DNA of 64,000 bases, from NCBI RefSeq assembly GCF_014841125.1, contig NZ_JACYTQ010000004.1, positions 1 through 64,000 of the forward strand, given 5' to 3'. Below, piece by piece: positions 1-7,082 of this stretch. Position numbers and translations under genes: made by a program. Position 1 is the stretch's first letter, and the number at the start of each line of letters is the position of its first letter. The notes under the pieces are model-generated. The model was not told the origin of the DNA. It did no database searches and was given only the letters and a program-made list of their open reading frames with translations. The stretch is from Echinicola arenosa (GTDB lineage Bacteria > Bacteroidota > Bacteroidia > Cytophagales > Cyclobacteriaceae).

Positions 1-165
1 AATTTAGTGTAAGCAACTGATATTAAACCTATTAAAGCTTTAAAAATCAAACAACTACCGACGTAGGAGGTTTTGTTCAACGAGTGGCTAAACGCATTGC
101 GTTTATATCTCTTATATTTTGATCTGAAAACCTACAACTAATAATTTAAATATCCAATCCTTTTA

Positions 166-193
166 AAGGGCTTTTAATAGAAGAAAAGCCCTT
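166..193 (-). terminator. Hairpin at the 3' end of the integrase remnant
   Basis: Ten-base arms AAGGGCTTTT (166-175) and AAAAGCCCTT (184-193) are perfectly complementary around an 8-base loop. The stop codon of the integrase remnant falls inside the right arm. The downstream tract on the minus strand is only mildly T-rich, so this is a probable but weak intrinsic terminator. It shows that the 3' end of the integrase gene is preserved although its 5' part is gone. Confidence 0.5.
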
Positions 194-416
194 AGTCGTC
201 ACATGTATAAATTTGGGTAGTTTTCGGACTTTTATGACCTAGCAAACTTTGGATATACCTAATATCTGTCCCGTTTTCCAGTAAATGGGTAGCAAAGGAA
301 TGCCTTAGTGCATGTGCAGTTACCTGCTTCTTGATCCCCATTTTATTTACAATCTTCTTTAAAACGTGCTGAATATCCCACCAACATTTGGCATCATTAA
401 ATAGGGATAAAGTCAT
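192..416 (-). pseudogene. C-terminal remnant of a tyrosine recombinase/phage integrase
   Basis: The 74 codons cover only the last part of a XerC/D-like tyrosine recombinase catalytic domain, a family normally about 270-400 residues long. Visible are the [12 protein letters not shown] box (catalytic His and Arg), the [13 protein letters not shown] segment with the second His, and the nucleophilic Tyr. The first catalytic Arg, the core-binding domain and the whole N-terminal half are absent, and an in-frame stop lies two codons upstream of the ATG. The usual ending of such proteins (Tyr-Thr-His plus a short tail) is replaced by CDD and a stop. Family resemblance starts near residue 13, so the first residues probably read through a break point. 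It is almost certainly inactive alone and marks a former mobile or integrative element. Confidence 0.8.
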
Positions 417-520
417 GACTTGCTAACAATAAGTCTCAATAAGTTATGCCGCTTCCCTACACCAGTCAGGCATTAACCTTACCCTTCCTAGGGATTGATC
501 AGGGAACAATTCCAAATTAT

Positions 521-593
521 CTTCGGATTTCACTCGGGTATTTCCGAGCTTGATCCGAAGGTGATCCGAAGGAGATCCAAGAGTGATCCGAAG
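521..593. repeat. GATCCGAAG short repeats with a nested inverted repeat
   Basis: TGATCCGAAG occurs at 551-560, 562-571 and 584-593, with a degenerate copy (AGATCCAAG) between the last two. The first copy also closes a nested hairpin: CTTCGGAT (521-528) pairs with ATCCGAAG (553-560), and inside it CTCGG (533-537) pairs with CCGAG (544-548). The pattern resembles a small dispersed or structured intergenic element. No coding sense is seen. Whether it recurs elsewhere in the genome cannot be told from this window. Confidence 0.6.
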
Positions 594-731
594 AATATTC
601 TGTTTTCCCCCAAATGGAAGTAAGGTCAGCTTAAGGACTATAAGGGAGTTGGGGGTAATAAGACGGAAGGATAGGTAAGGATTCTGTGTCGGTATTGGTC
701 TTTAGAAAAAAGGATCAAATTCACTCAACAT

Positions 732-837
732 TCCTCTCGTACCTAGATTTCGTGGAGTTTCACCTACCAAAGGTTAGGCTTGCCCACCTTATATGGTTTA
801 TCCATATGGTGAACTTGGCTGTTCCAGCTGTCAGAAC
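732..837 (-). other. Structured noncoding segment of unknown origin
   Basis: Several stems lie close together. CACC-ATATGG (785-796, two-base bulge) pairs with CCATAT-GGTG (802-811), CCTACC (763-768) pairs with GGTTAGG (772-778, one bulge), and GTTC (821-824) pairs with GAAC (834-837). On the minus strand the segment contains GTACGAGAGGA, identical to the core of the 23S rRNA sarcin-ricin loop, but the flanks do not match rRNA. Possible sources are a group II intron fragment or another structured RNA. No reverse transcriptase is present, so origin is undecided. Confidence 0.3.
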
Positions 838-858
838 GCTTAGTTTGTAGGTAGTTTT

Positions 859-999
859 TTATTCAAAAAATCCATTTATTTCGTTACCCATTATTTCCCC
901 CCCGTTCACGTACACGGTAATTGTGCCGGCCAATAACAGAAGTGTAACAGGAGTTAGAACAACAATAAGAAATAACCTTTTAAATCCACTGAAAGTCAT
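859..999 (-). CDS. Small single-pass membrane protein, unrecognised
   Basis: An ATG-initiated frame of 46 codons ends in TAA. The predicted peptide has a short basic N-terminus (residues 1-8, with K7 and R8), a strongly hydrophobic segment (about residues 9-31) and a polar, acidic, Gly/Asn-rich tail, the layout of a one-pass membrane peptide or an uncleaved signal anchor. The codons contain an unusual run of seven C/G, so a frameshifted longer gene is possible. It lies in the accessory-looking interval between the integrase remnant and the sulfatase and has no partner gene. I do not recognise the family. The hydrophobic pattern is the only evidence that it is coding, so chance cannot be excluded. 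Confidence 0.4.
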   Translation of the reverse strand: MTFSGFKRLFLIVVLTPVTLLLLAGTITVYVNGGEIMGNEINGFFE

Positions 1000-1005
1000 T
1001 TCTAT

Positions 1006-1017
1006 CTAAGTACTTAG
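1006..1017. promoter_or_regulatory. 12-bp perfect palindrome upstream of the small membrane ORF
   Basis: CTAAGTACTTAG is a perfect dyad centred 12 bp before the start codon of the 46-residue ORF. Its position fits an operator or a short leader hairpin, but nothing else supports a function. Confidence 0.2.
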
Positions 1018-1229
1018 GACAAAGAACTATTACAAAGTGCACAAAAAACTTTGAGATCTCTGTGTCCTTTTTTGGTTTAAAATTATTAGCCTCGAAGGAC
1101 GCTAGGGCTTCAACATTGCCTCAAGGGTGTTTTATTTTGTTTCAGAATTGCAAGCTAGTTTTTTTGGTGGTATCATTGGTTAAGAAAATACCCTGACCTT
1201 CCTAATTTAAAATTTTCATTGTATCGAGG

Positions 1230-2663
1230 ATGAAGTTCAAGTCTTTTTTTGGCCTGGTACTGCCATTGTTATGCTTATTTTCTTGTGAAAGTCAGCAGCC
1301 AAGTGCTCCCAATTTTGTGTTTATTTTGGTAGATGACCTGGGCTGGGCGGATTTGGCCTGCTATGGCAGTGAGTTTTATGAAACGCCGAATATCGATAAG
1401 TTGGCCGCACAAGGCATGCGTTTTACCCAGGCCTATGCAGCCTCTCCTGTTTGTTCTCCTACCAGGGCTTCCATTTTGACGGGAAAGTACCCGAGTAGGC
1501 TGAATATTACGGATTGGATTCCTGGAGATGATCCTCAGAATCGGTCTTTGCTGGGACCGAACGATCTTGATGCATTGCCTTTGGAAGAAGTGACGATGGC
1601 AGAAATGTTAAAGTCAAAAGGGTACAAGACCTTTTTTGCTGGCAAATGGCATTTGGGGGATGAGGGATTTTTCCCGGAGGACCAAGGTTTTGATATCAAT
1701 ATTGGTGGTTATCACAAGGGAAGCCCAGTGAGTTATTATGCCCCTTACCATAATCCCAAATTGAAGGACGGGCCGGAAGGGGAATACCTCAGCGATAGGC
1801 TGGTGGATGAATCCATCCAGTTTTTGAATGCGCACAAAGAAGCCCCTTTTCTGCTTTACCTTTCTTTTTATAATGTCCATACGCCCATTCAAGCCAACAG
1901 AAAGCATGTGGAGCACTTTAAGCAAAAAGCGGAGCGTTTGCCAGATATTGGAGAGGCTGGCTATCGGGTAGAGGGCGATGGATTGACCAAGCTAAGACAG
2001 GACAATTATGCCTATGCTTCCATGGTGGCGGCCATGGATGAGAATGTGGGCCGACTTATGGCGCACTTGGATCAGTTGGGCCTCTCTGAAAATACAGTGG
2101 TGATCTTCACTTCAGATAATGGAGGCCTTTCCACCTTGGAAAAGAACCGCAAGGCCCCTACTTCCAATGAGCCTTTGAGGGCTGGTAAAGGCTGGTGCTT
2201 TGAAGGAGGAATTAGGGTTCCTTTGATTGTCAAAGGTCCAAATATTCCTGCTAAGGCCACTTCAGAAGTTCCCGTGATAAGCATCGATTACCTGAATACC
2301 ATGGCCGAATTGGCGGGAATTGATCAAGAGAAAATCCCAAGCAATGACGGGGAGTCTTTGGTTCCTTTACTGCATCAAAAGGGCAACTGGAACAGGGAGG
2401 CTGTTTATTTCCATTATCCCCATTATCATGGAAGTGCCTGGAAGCCTGGTTCGGCGGTGCGAAAAGGTGACTTGATGTATATCGATTTTTTGGATGAGCA
2501 AAAGGCAGCGCTTTATAATCTGAAAAATGATCCTTCCGAAACGAATGATTTATTGGAAGAGAATCCGGAAAAGGCCCAAGAGCTGAAAGGGATTTTGGCC
2601 AAATTCCATAAAGAAACCCATTCAAAGCTTCCCAGTGTAAATCCAAATTTTAGAAAGGAATAG
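1230..2663 (+). CDS. S1-family sulfatase (arylsulfatase A-like), lipoprotein
   Basis: This is a secreted or surface sulfatase that hydrolyses sulfate esters, probably on sulfated polysaccharide or another organic sulfate. The 477 residues start with a lipoprotein signal ending in LFSC (Cys19). The metal-site DD pair lies in ILVDDLGW (35-36). The sulfatase signature CSPTR (75-79) carries the Cys to be converted to formylglycine, followed by GKWHLG (138-143) and a downstream SDNGG. Length and motif order are typical of the S1 family. The matching maturase is not in the window. The gene stands alone with no SusCD or other sulfatase next to it, so the substrate cannot be named. Ordinary base composition suggests it belongs to the chromosome even though it borders the integrase remnant. 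Confidence 0.93.
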   Translation: MKFKSFFGLVLPLLCLFSCESQQPSAPNFVFILVDDLGWADLACYGSEFYETPNIDKLAAQGMRFTQAYAASPVCSPTRASILTGKYPSRLNITDWIPGDDPQNRSLLGPNDLDALPLEEVTMAEMLKSKGYKTFFAGKWHLGDEGFFPEDQGFDINIGGYHKGSPVSYYAPYHNPKLKDGPEGEYLSDRLVDESIQFLNAHKEAPFLLYLSFYNVHTPIQANRKHVEHFKQKAERLPDIGEAGYRVEGDGLTKLRQDNYAYASMVAAMDENVGRLMAHLDQLGLSENTVVIFTSDNGGLSTLEKNRKAPTSNEPLRAGKGWCFEGGIRVPLIVKGPNIPAKATSEVPVISIDYLNTMAELAGIDQEKIPSNDGESLVPLLHQKGNWNREAVYFHYPHYHGSAWKPGSAVRKGDLMYIDFLDEQKAALYNLKNDPSETNDLLEENPEKAQELKGILAKFHKETHSKLPSVNPNFRKE

Positions 2664-2779
2664 GGGGCTTTTTCATAGGTGAACGTTCAATGCGATCCCG
2701 TACAATAGTCGAGAGAAGCATTTGCAAGGAAAATATGCTGAGATCACTTCGCTCGTGAGGAAGTAATTGCCTTTTTTGA

Positions 2780-2874
2780 AACAGCCTCTTGGCAGCAACT
2801 TCATCCTTGGTGATGTCAATGCTTTTGACATCTTACTTCTTGGTGATGGCCTCTTCTTTATTGCCAAATGTGAC
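2780..2874 (-). pseudogene. Decayed partial copy of the 3011-3349 gene
   Basis: This 95-bp stretch aligns without gaps to 3018-3112, the 3' end of the neighbouring small secreted-protein gene, with about 82 identical positions. Read in the same frame on the minus strand it gives FGNKEEAITKK, a stop codon, then DVKSIDITKDEVAAKRLF, against FGIEEEAITKMYDVKGNDITEDEVATKRLF in the intact gene (given here in pieces for comparison). The stop sits where the intact copy has Tyr. No homology extends beyond the block and there is no start codon. It is the remnant of a tandem duplication. Confidence 0.85.
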
Positions 2875-2933
2875 TACATTGAGAAATGGGATCTTTTAAG
2901 GCTACGAGAGGATCCAATGGTTTGGATGAAAAG

Positions 2934-2980
2934 GATGAACACAGATGTAAGATAATCTATCAATCACATCTGTGTTCATC
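2934..2980. repeat. Inverted repeat with 15-bp perfect arms
   Basis: The left arm GATGAACACAGATGT (2934-2948) is the exact reverse complement of 2966-2980, with a 17-bp spacer. It lies between the decayed gene copy and the intact small-protein gene. Downstream of the latter (transcribed leftward) it could act as a transcript-end hairpin, but there is no T tract. The arms resemble a dispersed intergenic inverted repeat. Confidence 0.7.
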
Positions 2981-3010
2981 TGTATTTAGTTTTGGGTCAA
3001 TAAGTTATTG

Positions 3011-3349
3011 CTACAGGAACAGCCTTTTGGTAGCAACTTCATCCTCGGTGATGTCATTGCCTTTGACATCGTACATCTTGGTGATGGCTTCTTCTTCTAT
3101 CCCAAATATGACTTCATAATGCACTTTGCCTTTGGTTCCGGTTACTTCGTAGGCCTTGGATATGGGGGAGGACTTGGTTTCTTCACTTTCCAAAATGGTG
3201 TCCTTCACATCTTCGGGAAGATCCATGGGTTTGATCTCTACCCGGTCCAAAACACTTTGTGTGATCACCGTATTTTCAATTGAAGTGCTAGCTTGTGCAC
3301 CTGCGAAAGCGAAAATACCTAATGCGAATACTAATGCTAACTTTTTCAT
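3011..3349 (-). CDS. Small secreted protein, PepSY-like
   Basis: The 112 residues begin with a cleavable signal peptide (MKKLALVFALGIFAFAGAQA, cleavage near residue 20), so the product is periplasmic or outside the cell. The mature part has one short domain in which ...KAYEV...HYEVIF...TKMYDVKGN resembles the beta-strand pattern of small PepSY/beta-lactamase-inhibitor-like proteins common in Bacteroidota; no enzymatic motif is visible. I chose the ATG at 3347-3349 because it opens a clean signal peptide; the frame extends upstream without a better start. A broken second copy of its 3' end lies 140 bp downstream. Function is unknown; the family resemblance is an inference. Confidence 0.7.
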   Translation of the reverse strand: MKKLALVFALGIFAFAGAQASTSIENTVITQSVLDRVEIKPMDLPEDVKDTILESEETKSSPISKAYEVTGTKGKVHYEVIFGIEEEAITKMYDVKGNDITEDEVATKRLFL

Positions 3350-3588
3350 GGTAATTAGTTTTTGTTGGTTAAATCCTATTTTTAATGCTATCGGAAATAA
3401 TTTTATATTTCGGATAGGTCTAACTAATTTCACTAACTATGCCATAGGCCCAAAAGGCTTAATCAGGCCGTTTTCAAAAGCTTATAAACTGGAAATTGCT
3501 GTTTTTATGGTCAAAATGTGGAAGGTTTGTAATAGGATTTTTGAAATGCAAGACATCATGCTACCTTATTTTGGATGTAATTTGTAAC

Positions 3589-4164
3589 ATGAAGGAGCTT
3601 TTAAAAGAAATAAGGAATTGTACCGTATGTACTGAAAGTCTTCCCTTTGGCCCTAACCCAGTGGTAAGGGCAAGTGCCAAAAGCCAAATCCTGATTATTG
3701 GCCAGGCACCGGGAAAGAAGGTTCACGAAAGCAGTATCCCTTGGAATGATCAAAGCGGTGACAACCTGAGGAGGTGGTTAGGGGTGGGCGAAGAAACTTT
3801 TTATGATGCCAGTCAAATCGCATTGGTTCCCATGGGCTTCTGCTATCCAGGGACAGGAAAATCAGGAGACTTGCCTCCCAGACCTGAATGTGCTCCACTA
3901 TGGCATGAGCGATTGTTGAAGCTGATGCCCCTCTTGGAACTGACCATCCTGGTAGGTAATTATGCGCAAGCTTATTATCTAAAAGGCAACATTAGAAAAA
4001 CACTGACAGAAACGGTGAAGAATTATGAAAGCTACTTGCCAGCATACTGGCCTTTGCCGCACCCTTCTCCCAGAAATAACATCTGGCAGGCGAAGAACCC
4101 CTGGTTTGCCAAGGAGGTCTTGCCCAATTTAAAAAGCAGGGTGGAGGGAATATTGAAGTTGTGA
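3589..4164 (+). CDS. Uracil-DNA glycosylase family protein, Fe-S type
   Basis: This is a base-excision repair glycosylase of the UDG superfamily, 191 residues from the ATG at 3589. Motif 1 is GQAPG (38-42) and motif 2 is HPSPRN (158-163). Four cysteines at 11, 14, 85 and 101 give C-x2-C-x70-C-x15-C, the spacing of the 4Fe-4S site in family 4/5 glycosylases. The frame is open further upstream, but the first Cys pair fits the usual N-terminus only with this start. It is a single gene, with no repair partners adjacent. The exact subfamily (4, 5 or an unclassified UDG-like group) is uncertain. Confidence 0.8.
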   Translation: MKELLKEIRNCTVCTESLPFGPNPVVRASAKSQILIIGQAPGKKVHESSIPWNDQSGDNLRRWLGVGEETFYDASQIALVPMGFCYPGTGKSGDLPPRPECAPLWHERLLKLMPLLELTILVGNYAQAYYLKGNIRKTLTETVKNYESYLPAYWPLPHPSPRNNIWQAKNPWFAKEVLPNLKSRVEGILKL

Positions 4165-4402
4165 AATTTGAATCTTAGGGCATCGTGCAAAAGAATAATT
4201 CATTTATATCCGCAATTTTAACAGTAGAGATTAAAAGCGAGTAGAAACGACCCTTTTGATTAAAATGACCGCTTTGGTCTTCAGACTTCAGACTCCTGGC
4301 CATTTTAACAAAGGATTTAAGGTTACTGCCAACATTGCGGATAATCAGATAATATATTACCATACTTTTCCGATTAATTGATTTTTACCTTTATTTCGGG
4401 GC

Positions 4403-5023
4403 ATGGATTGGCAATGGATCATGGATGGCTTTGTAGCTGGGCTCCAACAAATGAGCTGGCTGGAAGCAATAGCGGTAATTTTTGGAATATTGAGCGTGTT
4501 CTTTTCCATGCGCGAAAATATTTGGGTCTACCCCACAGGGATCATCAGCACCTTGATTTATGTTTGGATTTGCCTGGAAGTAAAACTTTACGCGGATATG
4601 GGCATCAATGCTTATTATTTCTCCATGTCGATTTTTGGCTGGTACGTTTGGACCCATCCCAAGGAAGGCAAAGCGGTGCTTCCGGTCACTTGGCTGAAAT
4701 GGAAAGGCTGGGTTTATGCCATTGCCCTTTTGTTGGTTTCGTATGGCGTGCTCTATTTTGTGCTTTCCAAATTCACCGACAGTGATGTTCCTTATTGGGA
4801 TTCATTTACGACTTCTTCGGCATTTGTAGGCATGTACCTGATGGCCAAAAAGAAAGTGGAAAACTGGATCGCCTGGATCATCACCGACTTGGTGTCTGTT
4901 CCGCTGTACTTTTACAAAGGTTTGGTATTGACTTCTTTTCAATTCTTTTTCTTCACCATCCTGGCCACATTGGGTTTGATTGCTTGGATAAAATCAGCAA
5001 AGAGCTATGCAGCAGGAGCCTAA
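4403..5023 (+). CDS. pnuC: PnuC-type nicotinamide riboside transporter
   Basis: This inner-membrane facilitator of the Pnu family has 206 residues and about seven hydrophobic helices. The family core is visible as NIWVYPTGIIST (39-50) and NWIAWIITDLVSVPLYFYKG (154-173), the latter containing a WxxW pair (W155, W158) in the substrate-site helix. The last 17 bases overlap the start of a NadR-like kinase gene, a classic transporter-kinase pair in which phosphorylation traps the imported riboside. A TPP-riboswitch-controlled TonB receptor lies 2 kb downstream, so a role in thiamine uptake (PnuT) is an alternative that the sequence alone does not exclude. Confidence 0.85.
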   Translation: MDWQWIMDGFVAGLQQMSWLEAIAVIFGILSVFFSMRENIWVYPTGIISTLIYVWICLEVKLYADMGINAYYFSMSIFGWYVWTHPKEGKAVLPVTWLKWKGWVYAIALLLVSYGVLYFVLSKFTDSDVPYWDSFTTSSAFVGMYLMAKKKVENWIAWIITDLVSVPLYFYKGLVLTSFQFFFFTILATLGLIAWIKSAKSYAAGA

Positions 5024-5537
5024 GAAGGTGGTGGTCATTGGCCCCGAATCCACTGGCAAGAGCACGCTTACCGAAGCTTTGGCATCTCATTACGGGGTGC
5101 CTTGGGCGAAGGAATATGCACGTGAGTACATTGAAAACCTGAACCGTGAATATACTTATGAGGATCTGCTGGAAATTGCCAAAGGACAGGTTGAGGGGGA
5201 AGAGCAGGCAGCAAAAGAGGCCAATGAATTGCTCATTTGTGATACAGATCTTCATGTGATCCACATCTGGAGTGAGCACAAATACCGGAAGACGGATCCG
5301 TGGATTTTGGCACAGGTCCAGCAAAGAAAATATGACCTATATCTCTTACTGGATATCGATATCCCTTGGGAAGAGGATCCCCAGCGGGAATATCCGGACT
5401 TGGGCATGCGTCAGTTTTTTTATGATTGGTTTGAACGATTGCTGTCGGGTAGTGGAGTTCCGGTAGTGAAAGTATCGGGAGATTCTGCTCAGAGAAAGGC
5501 GATGTCTATTGAGGCCATAGACAGCTTGTTGTCTTAA
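5007..5537 (+). CDS. NadR-like P-loop kinase (ribosylnicotinamide kinase type)
   Basis: The 176-residue P-loop protein resembles the C-terminal kinase domain of NadR. It has a Walker A GPESTGKST (12-20), the KEYAREY segment typical of this group, and a CDTDLHVI strand. There is no helix-turn-helix or adenylyltransferase domain, so it is the kinase alone. Expected activity is ATP-dependent phosphorylation of nicotinamide riboside to NMN in the cytoplasm. It overlaps pnuC by 17 bases, implying translational coupling and joint function in pyridine salvage. If the transporter in fact carries thiamine, this could be a vitamin kinase; substrate is inferred only from the family and the pairing. Confidence 0.82.
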   Translation: MQQEPKKVVVIGPESTGKSTLTEALASHYGVPWAKEYAREYIENLNREYTYEDLLEIAKGQVEGEEQAAKEANELLICDTDLHVIHIWSEHKYRKTDPWILAQVQQRKYDLYLLLDIDIPWEEDPQREYPDLGMRQFFYDWFERLLSGSGVPVVKVSGDSAQRKAMSIEAIDSLLS

Positions 5538-5598
5538 AGAATGTTAAAATCTTATTAAGTTTTTTCTATCACTTTGAGATCAATGCTCTTCTGAGGGC

Positions 5599-5653
5599 AA
5601 ATAGGCCTATTTATTTAGGAATAAAAAAGAAACATGACCAAATTCATATTTGG
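5599..5653. promoter_or_regulatory. Two palindromes upstream of the desaturase
   Basis: AAATAGGCCTATTT (5599-5612) is a perfect 14-bp palindrome. CCAAAT (5638-5643) and ATTTGG (5648-5653) form a second dyad with a 4-bp spacer. Both lie in the 235-bp gap before the desaturase gene and could be regulator sites for membrane-lipid control. This is pattern only. Confidence 0.25.
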
Positions 5654-5772
5654 CTTGGACTGGGAGACACAGAGAATCCCCTTTAATTGTCGTACCTTTA
5701 GCAGAGGTGTCTTGAATTGTTCCGTAAGGTTCTACTCAATTTCCCCGCATATTAAACATCAAATATAACATT

Positions 5773-6840
5773 ATGGCTACGCCAAAATTTTCAAGACCTG
5801 ATATTTCGTTTCATCTTGAACTCAAAAAAAGAATCAGCGATTACTTCAAGGAAGTTGGCTATTCTCAAACAGGAAATTCACAACTATTTATAAAGGCAAC
5901 TGTTCTTGTTGTTGCTTTCTTGGCATTTTATGTTCACCTCGTTTTCTTTACCCCTCACTGGGCGTTTGCACTTTTGGAGTGTGTGATTCTAGGTGCCTTG
6001 ACGGCTTCTATTGGTTTTAATGTCATGCATGATGGAGCGCATGGGAGTTTTAGTCGGTACCAATGGCTCAACAAAGCGGCAGGCATGTCCATCAATTTCT
6101 TGGGTGCAAATGTATTCATGTGGAAAACCAAGCACAATGTGGTCCACCATTCCTATACCAATGTGGAAGGGGTAGATGATGATATGAATGCAAGGCCATT
6201 CCTAAGACTTTGTCCAGCACAAAAGCGCTATAAAATCCATCGATTCCAGCATTACTATTTTCTGTTAACTTACTCCTTGTTGTATTTGTACTGGGTGTTT
6301 TTTACGGATTACAAAAAGTATGTCACCCAAAGGGTTGGCTTGGTTCCAATTCAGAAAATGAAGGTGATGGACCATATTTCTTTTTGGGGTTTTAAGTTGA
6401 TTCATGCTGCGTTATTTATTGTATTGCCCATTTATGTAGTAGGTTTTTTGCCATGGCTCGTGGGCTTCACCGTATATGGCTTATTTGCTGGGTTGATGTT
6501 GACAGTGGTTTTCCAGTTGGCACATAGCTTAGAGGAGACCGCTTTTCCCTTGCCGGATGTTCAAACCAATAAGTTGGAGGATGAATGGGCGATTCACCAA
6601 CTGAAGACGACCGCTAATTTTGCCACCAACAATAAAGTCATTTCATGGGTTTTGGGAGGCTTAAACTTTCAAGTGGAGCATCACTTATTTCCAAAGATTT
6701 CCCATGTCCATTATCCTGCTATTAGCAAGATTATCAAAGAGGCCTGTTGTGAATACAATATTCCTTACTTGGAACATGCCAAGATGAGGTTGGCTTTTTG
6801 GTCACATGTAAAGCATCTTAAGATGCTGGGCAGGGCCTAG
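5773..6840 (+). CDS. Membrane fatty acid desaturase (acyl-lipid/acyl-CoA type)
   Basis: This is an integral-membrane diiron desaturase that inserts a double bond into acyl chains and so tunes membrane fluidity. In 355 residues the three histidine boxes are all present: HDGAH (86-90), HNVVHH (121-126) and QVEHH (300-304). The Gln-type third box is the form found in front-end (delta-5/6-like) desaturases. Hydrophobic helices pair up around residues 40-80 and 205-250. No fused cytochrome b5 domain is present, so electrons must come from a separate ferredoxin or similar carrier. It is a single gene; two palindromes upstream may be operator sites. Regiospecificity cannot be assigned. Confidence 0.88.
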   Translation: MATPKFSRPDISFHLELKKRISDYFKEVGYSQTGNSQLFIKATVLVVAFLAFYVHLVFFTPHWAFALLECVILGALTASIGFNVMHDGAHGSFSRYQWLNKAAGMSINFLGANVFMWKTKHNVVHHSYTNVEGVDDDMNARPFLRLCPAQKRYKIHRFQHYYFLLTYSLLYLYWVFFTDYKKYVTQRVGLVPIQKMKVMDHISFWGFKLIHAALFIVLPIYVVGFLPWLVGFTVYGLFAGLMLTVVFQLAHSLEETAFPLPDVQTNKLEDEWAIHQLKTTANFATNNKVISWVLGGLNFQVEHHLFPKISHVHYPAISKIIKEACCEYNIPYLEHAKMRLAFWSHVKHLKMLGRA

Positions 6841-6884
6841 CTGGGACTAAATTTCAATAGTTTTTCTTTCTAAGATAATCCTTC

Positions 6885-6892
6885 TACATTTG
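6885..6892 (+). promoter_or_regulatory. Bacteroidota -7 element before the TPP riboswitch
   Basis: TACATTTG matches the TAnnTTTG consensus of the primary sigma factor in this phylum, and a T-rich -33 region (6861-6868) is about 20 bp upstream. Transcription would start shortly before the riboswitch aptamer at 6913. Confidence 0.5.
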
Positions 6893-6912
6893 CATTAGCA
6901 AAAAGATCAAAT

Positions 6913-6986
6913 AAGGGGTGCCCTAAAGAAACGGGCTGAGATCATACCCATACTACCTGATCCGGGTAATGCCGGCGAAGGGAAAT
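6913..6986 (+). promoter_or_regulatory. TPP riboswitch (THI box)
   Basis: The aptamer is recognisable base by base: GGGGTGC (6915-6921), GGGCTGAGAT (6934-6943), then ACCTGATC (6955-6962) and GGGTAATGCCGGCGAAGGGA (6964-6983), the strongly conserved core of thiamine pyrophosphate aptamers. It lies in the 242-bp leader of the TonB receptor gene at 7083, so receptor synthesis should fall when TPP is abundant. A 7-bp stem at 7031-7049 is the likely expression platform. Confidence 0.96.
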
Positions 6987-7030
6987 GCGATTTCCGAAAA
7001 AAGGAAAGTTACGGGTGAACAATAAACAGG

Positions 7031-7053
7031 GTAGTCTCCCCTAGACTACTTTG
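7031..7053 (+). terminator. Candidate riboswitch expression platform hairpin
   Basis: GTAGTCT (7031-7037) pairs with AGACTAC (7043-7049) around a CCCCT loop, followed by TTTG. It sits between the aptamer and the receptor start codon at 7083 and could terminate transcription in the TPP-bound state. The T run is short, so a translational mechanism is also possible. Confidence 0.45.
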
Positions 7054-7082
7054 ATGTTTAACCAAATTAAATTCATTGCATA

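Larger units (their letters stand above)
417..858. other. Noncoding stretch with short repeats and hairpins
   Basis: No convincing coding sequence is seen on either strand. The stretch holds the GATCCGAAG repeat block (521-593) and a set of hairpins (763-837), both listed separately. The remainder shows no recognisable signal. It lies between the truncated integrase and a small membrane ORF, so it is probably a relic of the same mobile segment. Confidence 0.5.

Noticed and set aside
417-660. Integron attC site near the integrase remnant
   Set aside because: CTAACAA-like and GTT-like strings are present, but no paired R'/R'' and L'/L'' boxes with correct spacing could be found.
732-742. 23S rRNA fragment on the basis of the GTACGAGAGGA match
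   Set aside because: Only 11 bases match; flanking sequence has no similarity to rRNA, so no rRNA feature is called.
1614-1925. Long open frame on the minus strand inside the sulfatase gene
   Set aside because: The plus-strand frame has complete sulfatase motifs over the whole interval; the antisense frame has no family resemblance and is a by-product of codon use.
2251-2646. 131-codon antisense frame at the sulfatase 3' end
   Set aside because: No motif, no start context, and fully inside a gene with clear motifs on the other strand.
4175-4363. 62-codon minus-strand frame in the gap before pnuC
   Set aside because: Low-complexity composition, no signal peptide or motif, and no conservation that can be judged; treated as chance.
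4378-4785. Second plus-strand frame overlapping pnuC
   Set aside because: It overlaps PnuC in another frame, lacks family motifs and cannot be real if the transporter is.
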